Source of the DNA: Carboxylicivirga sp. | GTDB lineage: Bacteria; Bacteroidota; Bacteroidia; Bacteroidales; Marinilabiliaceae | Assembly (NCBI GenBank): GCA_025210475.1 | Contig: JAOARW010000104.1 | Location: forward strand, 124,001-188,000 | Direction: 5' to 3' | Length of the DNA: 64,000 nt | Part shown: one piece after another, positions 1 to 8,627 of the stretch | Layout: each line of letters opens with the position of its first letter | Numbering within the stretch: position 1 is the stretch's first letter | Translations under genes and position numbers: made by a program | Notes under the pieces: generated by a model | The model's database searches: none | Told to the model about the DNA's origin: nothing | What the model saw: only the letters and a program-made list of their open reading frames with translations

Positions 1-3000
1 CACAAAGATCGATAGTGAAAATAGTTCCACTTGGGGTATTGTCTTTTAATTTTATTTTCCCTTTGTGCAATTGCACCAGTTCTTTTACCAATGACAAGCC
101 TACGCCAGTGCCCGCACCTCCCAGGTTTTGGTTCTCTTCGGATTGATAGAAACGGTCAAAAATCTTTGGTTTATCAGCATCGGGTACGCCCGTTCCGGTA
201 TCACTAACAACAATTTGCAACTGCTTTGATTTTTGCAGTGGCATTAATTCAATGGTTATTTTACCTCCTTTAGGAGTGTATTTAAACGCATTACTCAACA
301 AGTTAAAAATAATGGTCTCCAGCTTCTCTGAATCGAACCAAACCATCAGGGGTTTAGAGTCTATTGCACACTCAAAAGAGATGCTTTTCTGATCTGCAAT
401 ACCCTGGAACGATTCAGCAATACGTTTAATGAAGCTATTGATGTTGCGCTGCATAATATTAAGGTGCATGTTACCTTGAGTCACCTTTCTGAAGTCCATC
501 AACTGATTAATCAGACGCAACAAACGGTCGGTATTGTTTTTCATCAGGCTCAGCTGGCTTTTGGTTGCTGATGAAATACCTGAATCATGATCAAGAATTT
601 CCTGTAATGGGCCGGCAATAAGGGTCAGCGGTGTTCGGAATTCGTGAGAGATGTTGGTGAAAAAACGAATTTTCATTTGATGCATCAAGGTTTCTTTCTC
701 CCGTTCTATTTTATCACGTTTCAAACGCTCCCGCTCCTGAATGCGCACAACAATTATTCGCTGTGTAAGAAATAAAGCACCCAAAAGAAATACGAAGTAG
801 CTAAGGTAAGCATACCATGTTTTATAAATTGGAGGTTTAATGTTAATCCTTAATGTGGCTTCATCCTGACTCCATTCGCCATCGTTGTTAGAGGCTTTTA
901 ATCGAAATAAATAACTACCCGGAGAAAGGTTGGAGTATACTACCGATCGATGGTTGGCATTGGCCAGGTTCCATTCCTCTTCCAGACCTTCCAGGCGGTA
1001 CATAAAGTTATTCTTTTCTTGCTCGAAGAACGATATGGATGAAAATTCCAGTTGGATAACATTCTCATCGTAGCGCAGGTTTATTTCCTTGGTTAAGCCG
1101 GTTGACTTTTCGAGAATGATACGGTTATTAATTTCAATATTGGGTTTAACCTCCTGGCCGGCCAGGCTAATTTTACGCAGCACCGGTTTGGCGTTATAAG
1201 GATTGTGTTGCACACTATCGGGATGAAAAGCCCATAAGCCATCTCGCGTTGGCATGGCCACCATTCCTCCCTGAAGTTGGCCGATGTTACCAATAATAAA
1301 ATAGTTTGTTGCAAAACCTCCTGACATATAGTAGGGTGTAAATACACCCGATTCGCGGTTGTAACGTGCCATACCTTGCAGGGTGCCAAACCAAACAACA
1401 TTGGACGAACCATTGTAAATTTGGCTCACAGCTGACGATGGTAAACCTTCTTTTTCCTTAAAAACTTTGTTGGTACCCTTGTCAATATTAATAAGGTTCA
1501 AACCTTTGGTTGTGCCAACCCATAGTTCACCATTACCGGCATCGGCAATTGATAAAACATGTTTGTCGGCAATAGCTATTGGGTGCGATTCACGATTCAG
1601 ATGGTGCAGTAATTTACCTCCGGAAGTTTCGCCATCGATGGAAAAACAGAATAGACCTTCGTATTGCGTGGCAATCCACAGGCGATTTTGCGAATCGATA
1701 TGATGGGCAATAACAACCTCGTGGGTTGGGAATAACCTGCTGCCATCTGCTTTTTCAAATATAAAGCGCTGCTGCGTATTGTCGAAAATGTTGATCCCAT
1801 TCTTTGTAATTACCCAAATATGCCCATTGCGCTCAATGATGTCAAGTACATAGTTGCCATTGATTTTATGCTTTAAAGGCTTGTACAAGGTAAATTGCTT
1901 AAACGAAACCAACTCATCCTTTTCGATTACAAAATGCATCAGTCCTTGATCTTCTGTACCAACCCAGTAATGTCCTTTTTCATCAACATGTACCGCTGTT
2001 ATATTCTTTTTATAAAGATTTGGTGTTGCTGTAGAGTCGGCAAGTAGTGCTTCGTAGCTAACCAAACCATTTGGTTTTTTATCTAATTGAAACAGTCCGC
2101 CCGGAGTAGCTAATAATAATTCATTCTCATTGAGTTGGGCCAGGTTGTTTATTCGATTAACATTGTTTTTGTCAAAAGTTTTGGTTGAATTAACCAGGTG
2201 AATAAAGTTGTCCTGATCTTTGGTTATTTGTATCACACCACCTCCCAGTGTACCGGCATACAAATTACCCTGGTTGTCAGAATAAATAACTTTTACCTTG
2301 TTTTTAAAAAGACTTTTAAGAGCATTTTGCCTTTCCTTAAAACGCATAAACTTATAACTCCTCGGTGTTTTACTTCCAATAAGACGGTTTAAACCACCAT
2401 CATAAGTTCCGGCCCACATATTGCCTTCTTTGTCTTCACATAGAGCATAAACGTTGTTGTGACTGATTGAAGTCGAGTCATTGGCGTTGTGCCTGTAGGT
2501 AATAAAAGAATCTCTATTTTCGATATACAGGTTAAGACCTTGCGCCCAGGTTCCAAACCATAAGCGACCTTCTCGATCTTCATAAATGGTCATTATGGCC
2601 GGACTGCTGATTGATCCCCGGCGTTTGTCGGCACGATAGTTTTTAAATTGCTCGGCTCCCGGATCCAGTCTGCTAAGTCCACCTTCGGTAGTTCCGGCCC
2701 AAAGCGTTCCTTTACTATCTTCCAAAACTGAATATACATGCGGGTATACCAAACTGTTCTCGTCGTTGGCGTCGTGCCAGTAATGGGTTACTGTTTTGAT
2801 GGGGGCTTCGTTATCGGCACCTATTTGCAGGCGATTTAATCCATTTGCAGTACCAACCCATAAATAATTGTTCTTCGATTCGGCAAAGCAATAGATGTGT
2901 TTCGATGTTAACCTGAAGTTACTTTCGTCGGGTAAAGGAATAAACTGTTCTGTTTTTAAATCAAAAATACTTAAACCACCATCTTCGGTTCCAATCCACA

Positions 3001-3298
3001 AACGTTTATAAGCATCTTCATACAAGGCCTGAACCACATTCGCACATATTGTATTCGGATTATTGGGATCGTGTCTGAATACTTCAATGGAATAGCCATC
3101 GTAGCGGTGCAAGCCCTCTTCCGATCCAAACCACATAAAACCGTAAGAGTCCTGAATGATGCAGTGTATATTATTATCGGCTAAACCATCATCAGTAGTG
3201 ATGTTTTTGGTAATGTAATCGGGCTGTTGTGCCATTGACGAACTAACTCCAATAGCAAAAACAATCAAAAGCAATACTTTTTTAATCGAATAACGCAT
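1..3298 (-). CDS. Hybrid-type two-component sensor kinase, C-terminus cut by window edge
   Basis: Start ATG at 3298 gives a signal peptide (MRYSIKKVLLLIVFAIG) and a periplasmic section of Reg_prop propeller repeats (for example GLADNNIHCIIQDSYGFMWF). A Y_Y_Y domain follows (FMYRLEGLEEEWN, YSNLSPGSYLF), then one membrane helix near residues 820-843, a HisKA box (FFTNISHEFRTPL, His near 884) and an HATPase_c domain with N box (NLLSNAFKYTPKGG), G1 (DTGTGVP) and G2 (GTGVGLSLVKEL). The frame is open to base 1. In Bacteroidota this architecture usually continues into a receiver and an AraC-type HTH (HTCS), but that part lies outside the window, so the output domain is inferred. Such proteins sense oligosaccharides or other nutrients in the periplasm and control nearby uptake loci. 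It is divergent from the repeats at 3473-3925. Confidence 0.93.
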   Translation of the reverse strand, partial: MRYSIKKVLLLIVFAIGVSSSMAQQPDYITKNITTDDGLADNNIHCIIQDSYGFMWFGSEEGLHRYDGYSIEVFRHDPNNPNTICANVVQALYEDAYKRLWIGTEDGGLSIFDLKTEQFIPLPDESNFRLTSKHIYCFAESKNNYLWVGTANGLNRLQIGADNEAPIKTVTHYWHDANDENSLVYPHVYSVLEDSKGTLWAGTTEGGLSRLDPGAEQFKNYRADKRRGSISSPAIMTIYEDREGRLWFGTWAQGLNLYIENRDSFITYRHNANDSTSISHNNVYALCEDKEGNMWAGTYDGGLNRLIGSKTPRSYKFMRFKERQNALKSLFKNKVKVIYSDNQGNLYAGTLGGGVIQITKDQDNFIHLVNSTKTFDKNNVNRINNLAQLNENELLLATPGGLFQLDKKPNGLVSYEALLADSTATPNLYKKNITAVHVDEKGHYWVGTEDQGLMHFVIEKDELVSFKQFTLYKPLKHKINGNYVLDIIERNGHIWVITKNGINIFDNTQQRFIFEKADGSRLFPTHEVVIAHHIDSQNRLWIATQYEGLFCFSIDGETSGGKLLHHLNRESHPIAIADKHVLSIADAGNGELWVGTTKGLNLINIDKGTNKVFKEKEGLPSSAVSQIYNGSSNVVWFGTLQGMARYNRESGVFTPYYMSGGFATNYFIIGNIGQLQGGMVAMPTRDGLWAFHPDSVQHNPYNAKPVLRKISLAGQEVKPNIEINNRIILEKSTGLTKEINLRYDENVIQLEFSSISFFEQEKNNFMYRLEGLEEEWNLANANHRSVVYSNLSPGSYLFRLKASNNDGEWSQDEATLRINIKPPIYKTWYAYLSYFVFLLGALFLTQRIIVVRIQERERLKRDKIEREKETLMHQMKIRFFTNISHEFRTPLTLIAGPLQEILDHDSGISSATKSQLSLMKNNTDRLLRLINQLMDFRKVTQGNMHLNIMQRNINSFIKRIAESFQGIADQKSISFECAIDSKPLMVWFDSEKLETIIFNLLSNAFKYTPKGGKITIELMPLQKSKQLQIVVSDTGTGVPDADKPKIFDRFYQSEENQNLGGAGTGVGLSLVKELVQLHKGKIKLKDNTPSGTIFTIDLC

Positions 3299-3529
3299 AT
3301 AAACAGTACTAATTATGGGTTCGAAGCATTCAATACGATGAATGAATATTGGCTTAGGCAAAAATAATACAATATTATAATTGCAGGCTGATTATAAAAC
3401 CATATTAACGACAGATTATAAGCAATAGTATCTAATCGCTAGTTGAAGTAGTAAAATGATATCAAATTGAAATTTAACAAATCTTAACGGCGTTAAATTG
3501 TAATTATTCGGAAAATATTCTCACTTTTG

Positions 3530-3610
3530 CATTAAGGATTTTTCATAAAAATTGGATTTAGTTAGCTGATTTAAGGGTAAGGACAGATTAAAGAATCTGT
3601 CCTTTTTTTA
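3530..3610 (+). ncRNA. Candidate small RNA, tandem copy 1
   Basis: The most diverged copy of the repeat. A promoter-like TTG (3498-3500) and cacttttg (3522-3529) precede a block shared with copies 2 and 3 (TTGGATTTAGTTA, then TTAAGGGTAAGGACAG). It ends in a perfect 11-bp stem (AAGGACAGATT/AATCTGTCCTT) followed by a run of seven T. The predicted transcript is about 75 nt. No start codon with a usable reading frame is evident. The call rests on the repeat plus the terminator; transcription has not been shown. Confidence 0.5.
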
Positions 3611-3673
3611 TGTTTTAACATGGTTTAACGATGATTGATATTTCTTCACTATAATAATCCAGATATTTGTACT

Positions 3674-3758
3674 GTAGATTTTTTTTCATAGATTTTGGAT
3701 TTAGTTAACGAACTGATTAAGGGTAAGGACAGGTTTTCGATCTGTCCTTTTTCTTTTT
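3674..3758 (+). ncRNA. Candidate small RNA, tandem copy 2
   Basis: Nearly identical to copy 3 over the whole unit from 3614, including the upstream block TTAACGATGATTGATATTTC and the promoter-like gatatttg at 3662-3669. The body reads through TTTTGGATTTAGTTAACGAA into an 8-bp stem AAGGACAG/CTGTCCTT with a T-rich tail. Conservation covers both the putative promoter and the terminator, which suits duplicated short transcription units better than a duplicated terminator alone. Confidence 0.55.
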
Positions 3759-3840
3759 TATACGGGTTAATAAAATAAGATTTAACAAGGCTTAACGATG
3801 ATTGATATTTCTTCACTATAAAAAATCGGACATTTGTAGT

Positions 3841-3926
3841 GTAGATTTTTTTTCATAGATTTTGGATTTAGTTAACGAACTGATTAAGGGTAAGGACAGG
3901 TTTGACGATCTGTCCTTTTTCTTTAT
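3841..3926 (+). ncRNA. Candidate small RNA, tandem copy 3
   Basis: Third unit of the array, with promoter-like gacatttg at 3829-3836 and TTG at 3802-3804 (24-nt spacing, the same as copy 2). It differs from copy 2 mainly in the hairpin loop (gtttgacgat against gttttcgat), while the AAGGACAG/CTGTCCTT stem is kept. It lies 77 bases before the cytidylate-kinase-like start, so it could also act as a leader or attenuator of that gene. Confidence 0.55.
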
Positions 3927-4002
3927 ATTGAATCCTGTAAAGATTTTTAATTCATGTGTAAACATTGTATCTTTTAATCTGTTCTCTAAGCAAATTTAAA
4001 CT

Positions 4003-4704
4003 ATGGAAAACCTTTTTTTGAAATACATGGGATCTCGTGAGGGTAAGAAAGAAAAACCTCAAAAGCAAGTTGTAAATCCTGGCCCGGTTATTACAATTTC
4101 GCGAGAATACGGATGTCATGGTAAGCGAATCGCTGAAAAGTTAGCCGAAATATTAACTGCCAAAAGTGAAGCCAGTGGCGAAAACAAAGAATGGCGTTGG
4201 ATAAGCAAGGAAATTTTAGATGAATCGGCTAAGGAATTAAAGTTATCATCAACACTGGTTAAGGAATTAAGTGACTATAAACACAGTCGGTTTTTTAAAG
4301 AATTGGCCTTATTTTTTAGCGAAGATTTTTATCCGGGTGATGCCACCATCAAAAATACCATTGCCAAATACATTCATGATGAAGCCGAGCAGGGCTATGT
4401 GATTGTTGTTGGTCGGGCAGGGGAGGCTATTACCAAAAATATCAGCCGATCGTTTCATGTAAAGTTAGAAGCACCACTTGATTGGCGTGCCAAGGTTGTA
4501 TCCGAAGAGGATAACCTGAGTCTTAACGATGCCAGAAAAGAATGCATCGTACAGGATAAGCGACGAGAACAATTCAGAGATTATTTTGAGAAAGGAAAAA
4601 AGGACATTGATTTTTTTGATGCCATATTAAATTGTAAGGCACTAACCGATGATGAAATATTAGAGTTGTTGGTGATAATCTGTGAAATCCGAGGCTTCAT
4701 TTAA
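4003..4704 (+). CDS. Cytidylate kinase-like family protein
   Basis: 233 aa, cytoplasmic. After a short basic N-terminus comes ITISREYGCHGKRIAEKLAEIL near residues 30-52. This replaces the usual nucleotide-kinase P-loop in the cytidylate-kinase-like family (Pfam Cytidylate_kin2). VVGRAGEAITKN and the Arg/Lys-rich QDKRREQFRDYF segment resemble the lid and base-binding parts of that family. It is not the housekeeping cmk, which is usually a different, classic P-loop protein, and the substrate is unknown. It stands alone after the tandem repeat array and ends at a shared bidirectional terminator. Confidence 0.8.
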   Translation: MENLFLKYMGSREGKKEKPQKQVVNPGPVITISREYGCHGKRIAEKLAEILTAKSEASGENKEWRWISKEILDESAKELKLSSTLVKELSDYKHSRFFKELALFFSEDFYPGDATIKNTIAKYIHDEAEQGYVIVVGRAGEAITKNISRSFHVKLEAPLDWRAKVVSEEDNLSLNDARKECIVQDKRREQFRDYFEKGKKDIDFFDAILNCKALTDDEILELLVIICEIRGFI

Positions 4705-4750
4705 TGACTGTCCATTTACTTTAAACTAAAGTCAATATCTATATAAATAA

Positions 4751-4776
4751 AAAAGCCACTCAATTGAGTGGCTTTT
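4751..4776. terminator. Bidirectional terminator hairpin
   Basis: A perfect 26-base palindrome (AAAAGCCACTCAATT and its complement) with A- and T-runs on the two sides. It lies between convergent genes ending at 4704 (+) and 4794 (-), so it can stop transcripts from both directions. Confidence 0.9.
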
Positions 4777-4793
4777 GAATTGAATATCAATCC

Positions 4794-5138
4794 TTATGAT
4801 TCATCTTCATTGATTAACTTTTTATGGATTCCATAAAATAACACCAGGCTTAATCCTCCCCAAAGTAAAACCATTGATAGGTAAGCCACTTCTTCTGGCA
4901 TCACAGCATTCACTACTAAAACATTACCGAGGATAAGACCAACAGCTAAACCTACTAATAGCATTCCATACTTTAAGCTTAAGTAGTGCTTGGGTTTTCC
5001 ATATTCAAAAATTTTAGCCTCTTTGCTTGAAGCAATCAGCGCCGTACGCTCGATACGTCTGCTTTTTAAATAGGACAATGAAATTATAATTGCCGTGATA
5101 CTTCCAAAAAATCCTAAGGGAACTAATATACCTTCCAT
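4794..5138 (-). CDS. Small membrane protein, DUF6249-like
   Basis: 114 aa with three predicted membrane helices: residues about 5-24 (LGFFGSITAIIISLSYL), 57-77 (YGMLLVGLAVGLILGNVLVV) and 85-104. A basic cytoplasmic stretch with YLKSRRIERTALIASSKEA follows the first helix. The layout matches short DUF6249-type inner-membrane proteins, which in Bacteroidota often sit next to an ECF sigma factor, as here (divergent at 5372). No function is known. It might take part in the same envelope response as the sigma/anti-sigma pair, but that is only inferred from position. Confidence 0.65.
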   Translation of the reverse strand: MEGILVPLGFFGSITAIIISLSYLKSRRIERTALIASSKEAKIFEYGKPKHYLSLKYGMLLVGLAVGLILGNVLVVNAVMPEEVAYLSMVLLWGGLSLVLFYGIHKKLINEDES

Positions 5139-5371
5139 AATTCTATATTTTAAAGTTTTACATTTTATTCAATCTCTCCCGGAGCGTTCACTTGTTGGAC
5201 TACCTAAGTATTATGGCGGTTACAAAAAAATGTCAATTGTTTTCAAAAAAATCAGAATCCGGTCTTTGGCCGCTTCTTGTATCGCATAGGCTAACTTGCC
5301 ATCCAACACAACTCTGCGTAAATTGTAAAATGTTTGTAACCTAAATTATAAATGGGGCGTCCTATTGGTGA

Positions 5372-5947
5372 ATGATTAATAATGATGACATAGCATTAAT
5401 AAAAAGCATTCGTGCCGGCGATGCAACTGCTTTAGCTCAGGTAATTGATAAATACCAGCATATGGCTTACACTTTGGCCATTAGTATTGTCAAAAATAAA
5501 GAAGAGGCTGAAGAAGTGACACAGGATGCATTTTTTAAAGCTTACAAAGCCATTGATCAGTACAAAGGTGATTCTGAATTATCAACCTTGCTATACCGCA
5601 TCATTTATAATACCGCTATTTCAAAAATACGAAGCAGAAAACCGACAACGGCCGATTTAGACAGTAAGGAAGCAATCGAACAGGATGCCCTGAATTTTGG
5701 TGATAACCTAAATCGCCTGGAGATTCAAGAGCGCAAAATGATACTTAAAAAAGCATTGAGCCGCTTAAAGGAAGACGATGCGTATATTATGATCCTGTAT
5801 TATTACAAAGAGCAGAGTATTGATGAAATTGAGCAAGCAACTGGTTTGGGTAAATCAAACGTAAAAATTAAGTTGCATCGAGCCAGAAAACAGTTACAGA
5901 AAGAGTTGAAACTGATTTTATGCCATGAATTAAAGTCTTTTATTTAA
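5372..5947 (+). CDS. RNA polymerase sigma factor, sigma-70 family (ECF)
   Basis: 191 aa. Region 2 covers about residues 10-90 (YQHMAYTLAISIVKNKEEAEEVTQDAFFKAY). Region 4 covers about 125-180, with the HTH helix EQATGLGKSNVKIKLHRARKQL. It is an ECF group sigma factor that directs RNA polymerase to a stress or envelope regulon. The ATG at 5372 fits the family N-terminus. Ten bases after its stop comes a short membrane protein with the position and layout of an anti-sigma factor. A weak promoter core (aatgtttg near 5330) lies about 40 bases upstream. It is unrelated in sequence to the FecI-type sigma at 22,080. Confidence 0.92.
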   Translation: MINNDDIALIKSIRAGDATALAQVIDKYQHMAYTLAISIVKNKEEAEEVTQDAFFKAYKAIDQYKGDSELSTLLYRIIYNTAISKIRSRKPTTADLDSKEAIEQDALNFGDNLNRLEIQERKMILKKALSRLKEDDAYIMILYYYKEQSIDEIEQATGLGKSNVKIKLHRARKQLQKELKLILCHELKSFI

Positions 5948-5957
5948 TTTTAGAGCC

Positions 5958-6386
5958 ATGAAAGAGGAAGATATTAACCGTGATAAGATAGAAGACCAAT
6001 TAATTAAAGATTTGTTTCAGGATTTTGAGCCCGAGCTGGCGCCCGAATCTTTAAAGCAAGCAACCATGAATCGTGTTCTTAAAGATTGGACCGAGAATTC
6101 GGTTGCCTACAAGCCTTTAATTAACAAAAGTAACCGGCTTTGGTTATTGGGTGGTTTCGCTGCTTTATTGGCCATCACCTTTATGGTTGATGCATCAGTG
6201 TTGGTTAATTATTGGGAGCAATTAAATATTGATACATCCTTAATTGATTTTTCAGCCATTGGTAGTGGTTTTGATTATGTTGGAGGGGTGTTTAAAAGTT
6301 TACCAACTATTATGTATTTCATTGCCATTGGGGTATTAGGTTTGTTGGGAATGGATCAATTATTTAGTAAACTGTCGAATATTTGA
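5958..6386 (+). CDS. Short membrane protein, probable anti-sigma partner
   Basis: 142 aa. The acidic N-terminal cytoplasmic part is about 50 residues (DQLIKDLFQDFEPELAPESLKQATMNRVL) and is followed by two helices near residues 60-80 (LWLLGGFAALLAITFMVDASVL) and 118-135. It lies 10 bases behind the ECF sigma gene and should be co-transcribed. The cytoplasmic segment resembles minimal anti-sigma proteins but lacks the HxxxCxxC ZAS motif. The role is inferred from position and topology. The operon ends at the long hairpin at 6403. Confidence 0.65.
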   Translation: MKEEDINRDKIEDQLIKDLFQDFEPELAPESLKQATMNRVLKDWTENSVAYKPLINKSNRLWLLGGFAALLAITFMVDASVLVNYWEQLNIDTSLIDFSAIGSGFDYVGGVFKSLPTIMYFIAIGVLGLLGMDQLFSKLSNI

Positions 6387-6402
6387 TATCAGATACAACA
6401 AA

Positions 6403-6446
6403 AAAAGACAAGAGCGAATCCACAATTAGATTCGCTCTTGTCTTTT
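6403..6446. terminator. Bidirectional terminator hairpin
   Basis: An 18-bp perfect stem (AAAAGACAAGAGCGAATC and its complement) around an 8-base loop. It is flanked by A- and T-runs and lies between convergent genes. Confidence 0.93.
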
Positions 6447-6462
6447 AAATATTTCGAACTTA

Positions 6463-7626
6463 TCAAACAACTCCAAACAGACTAAAGAGAACAAAAAGAT
6501 AGTGCGCTGCAACTCCGGCCAATAAACCACCAATGGTGTGTGCCAGCAAAGCTTTTGAGGTCAACTCGCGGAAGTTGAGCGTGTCAAGCATAGCTGTATG
6601 TGTGCTTAAGTAACCGCTCCAGCACATGCCCATGGCTGTAAATACGGCAATCTCATTTCCTCCCACAATGCCTTGAGCAATAAAGGCTTTAACCATGGAT
6701 AGGGCTGCACCAACAGCACCTAGTGATGTTACAGGGAACGCAATTAACTCAGGATATTCGAATCCAAATAACCATTTGAAAAGCCAATCAACAGATCCGG
6801 CTAATTTAGGTAGGATGGGTACGCCTTCGTAAGCCAATCCCTGATAACCCAAAGCAGCGTCGGCTGGTTTAAAAGTTATGACCATCACAATTGTACTGAT
6901 TACCAATACGCCGGGTATAATGGCTAATCCCAGGTTAACACCCGATTTACCACCATCCAGCATGGCATTTAAAAAGCGTTGAAATGTACTTCCTTTACTT
7001 TCGAAAGATATTTTTTCCTCGTCGCCTTTACCTTTAAACTCTTTGTCAGCGGGTATTTTTCCTTTAATTAAATATTGCATTAAACGAGTAGAAATCACGG
7101 CTCCAATCACGGCTCCGGCCAATCCGATCATCGCACCGGAGAAAAAGCCAAGACCGGTCATAAAGGCCAAAACAATTAGCCCCATGCCAAAGGCAGTACC
7201 AAAATTGGTAAGCGAGATTAACTCGTGCGTTTTAAAATAGCGGCTGAAATTTTTATCGTTCGACAGGGCGATTATAGCCGGGTTATCTGAAAAGAATGTC
7301 ATCAAACCAGCCAGGGCACTAACCCCGGGTAAATTGAATAAGGGACGCATTAAAGGTGCCAGAAGAACTTCCAGTAATCGAACCACGCCAAACTCAATCA
7401 TTAATCGTCCTAATGCTCCTGTAAGTACAGTTATACCCATAATGAAAAATACAGTGTTCATTAATAGATCATGGGCGGTTCGCATCAAGGTGTTTAATAA
7501 ATTGGTAACTCCCATTACGTGCCCCAGGTAGCCGAAGAAGGCTCCGAACAGTACCAGGAATATCAAAGCTTCGTATCGGCGACGCTCTAAATATCCTCTT
7601 TCCTTTAGTTTTGTTAATGCACTCAT
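6463..7626 (-). CDS. Nucleoside recognition (Gate) domain membrane protein
   Basis: 387 aa integral membrane protein with about 8-10 helices. The N-terminal Gate (nucleoside recognition) domain runs over residues 50-170 (MGITVLTGALGRLMIEFG, FFSDNPAIIALSNDKNF, LTNFGTAFGMGLIVLAFMTG). A charged cytoplasmic loop near residues 195-215 (KGKIPADKEFKGKGDEEK) separates it from a second helix bundle. It resembles the CD0519/CD1768 group of uncharacterised membrane proteins and the SpmA/B-like fold. The substrate is unknown and no nucleoside transport should be assumed from the domain name. Monocistronic, with a shared terminator at 6403. Confidence 0.8.
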   Translation of the reverse strand: MSALTKLKERGYLERRRYEALIFLVLFGAFFGYLGHVMGVTNLLNTLMRTAHDLLMNTVFFIMGITVLTGALGRLMIEFGVVRLLEVLLAPLMRPLFNLPGVSALAGLMTFFSDNPAIIALSNDKNFSRYFKTHELISLTNFGTAFGMGLIVLAFMTGLGFFSGAMIGLAGAVIGAVISTRLMQYLIKGKIPADKEFKGKGDEEKISFESKGSTFQRFLNAMLDGGKSGVNLGLAIIPGVLVISTIVMVITFKPADAALGYQGLAYEGVPILPKLAGSVDWLFKWLFGFEYPELIAFPVTSLGAVGAALSMVKAFIAQGIVGGNEIAVFTAMGMCWSGYLSTHTAMLDTLNFRELTSKALLAHTIGGLLAGVAAHYLFVLFSLFGVV

Positions 7627-8023
7627 TTTGTCTGATTTTACGCGCCAAAAATAGAAAGGCCGTTAAAGGCAAAACAAGACGAAAATCACTATTTAAAGAT
7701 TTTTTTCATGAAATAAATCAGTTTGAAACCTGATATTTTTATACACATAGTTTTATTATTACTTGTTTGTGTGATTGATGATTATGTGTTTGCTTATTTT
7801 AATGCTTTGTTATTTAGTGTTTTATAGTTGGTTTTTATTGAATTGTTGCACCTCTCCAATAAAGTTTAAATTCCCAACTAAGGCCTTTCGCTTTAGCATC
7901 AAAAAAGATTATACAGTTTCTTAAGTCTTGAATCGAGTAAGGTTTACTAAACGACTTTTGGCTTAATTCGAACGATCTGTTATATTTTTGCATTTAAAGT
8001 GAATATTCATTACATAGGTTTTC
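7627..8023. other. T-rich intergenic region
   Basis: About 400 bases between divergent genes, strongly T-rich on the plus strand in 7700-7850. Apart from the promoter at 7957-7990 I see no hairpin, repeat or small gene. Confidence 0.7.
7957..7990 (+). promoter_or_regulatory. Bacteroidota-type promoter for the 8024 gene
   Basis: TTTG at 7957-7960 and TATTTTTG at 7983-7990, spacing 22. This matches the TTG...TAnnTTTG housekeeping promoter pattern of the phylum. It predicts a start near 7996 and a leader of about 28 nt. Confidence 0.7.
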
Positions 8024-8593
8024 ATGCAAAATATCGAACCATATAATCGTTGGGAGAAGCTTTACCAGGCTAATCAGGATCCGAAATCAATATATTTTGG
8101 TGAGCAGTACGATGCATTTCTGTGCCGTAATACCATCTATGATCATTATATACACCCCAAATGGGACGAATTTGGTTCAAAAACCCTGTACCTGAAAATC
8201 CTCTTTGTGAATTATGATTTGGGCTTCGCCATCATTGAACTGATGGGCGAGTGGAACGATTGCCTGTACAACGACATTATGCACCTGAAGCGGACTGTTA
8301 TTGAGAATCTGGAAGAAAATGGTATTCAGAAATTTATCTTAATCGGCGAAAATGTGCTGAATTTTCATTATTCGGATGACTCTTATTACGAAGATTGGTT
8401 TAACGATATTGAAGATGGCTGGATTGTGGCCATTAATCTTAGGCAGCACGTTATGGAGGAGTTCGATAAAATAAATCTTAACTACTACATTCTTTATGGC
8501 GGTAAATTAAATGTGGTGAAATGGCGCACCCTGTCGCCGATGAAATTGTTTCAGGCCATTGATCAATATGCCAATACAGCCCTGAACCCATAG
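8024..8593 (+). CDS. Conserved protein of unknown function
   Basis: 189 aa, soluble, rich in aromatic residues and acidic overall, with no signal peptide or helix long enough to cross a membrane. It looks like a mixed alpha/beta protein (YLKILFVNYDLGFAIIELMGEW, IQKFILIGENVLNFHY, DGWIVAINLRQHVMEEF). I do not recognise a family. A good TAnnTTTG promoter 34 bases upstream and even codon use support a real gene. It is monocistronic. Confidence 0.7.
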   Translation: MQNIEPYNRWEKLYQANQDPKSIYFGEQYDAFLCRNTIYDHYIHPKWDEFGSKTLYLKILFVNYDLGFAIIELMGEWNDCLYNDIMHLKRTVIENLEENGIQKFILIGENVLNFHYSDDSYYEDWFNDIEDGWIVAINLRQHVMEEFDKINLNYYILYGGKLNVVKWRTLSPMKLFQAIDQYANTALNP

Positions 8594-8604
8594 GGCATAA
8601 AAAA

Positions 8605-8624
8605 GCCTGTCTGGGGAGACAGGC
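8605..8624 (-). terminator. Hairpin with a minus-strand T-run
   Basis: A perfect 8-bp GC-rich stem GCCTGTCT/AGACAGGC with a GGGG loop. Six A precede it on the plus strand, so it is a proper intrinsic terminator only for a minus-strand transcript, although both neighbouring genes are on the plus strand. It might also end the 8024 gene less efficiently. Confidence 0.6.
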
Positions 8625-8627
8625 AAA

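Larger units (their letters stand above)
3299..4002. other. Long intergenic region with three tandem repeat units
   Basis: About 700 bases without a credible protein gene. It holds the upstream region of the divergent sensor kinase and three direct repeat units starting near 3473, 3614 and 3781. Each unit has a TTTAACA..TTAACG block, a promoter-like TTTG block, a conserved transcribed-looking block and an intrinsic-terminator hairpin. The units are listed separately as ncRNA candidates. Confidence 0.8.

Noticed and set aside
3473..3926. Tandem direct repeats considered as a CRISPR array
   Set aside because: Only three units, with long conserved parts that include terminator hairpins, no constant-length unique spacers and no cas genes.
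5095..5289. 64-aa plus-strand frame between the DUF6249-like gene and the sigma factor
   Set aside because: Starts inside the opposite gene, has no recognisable protein features and no promoter.
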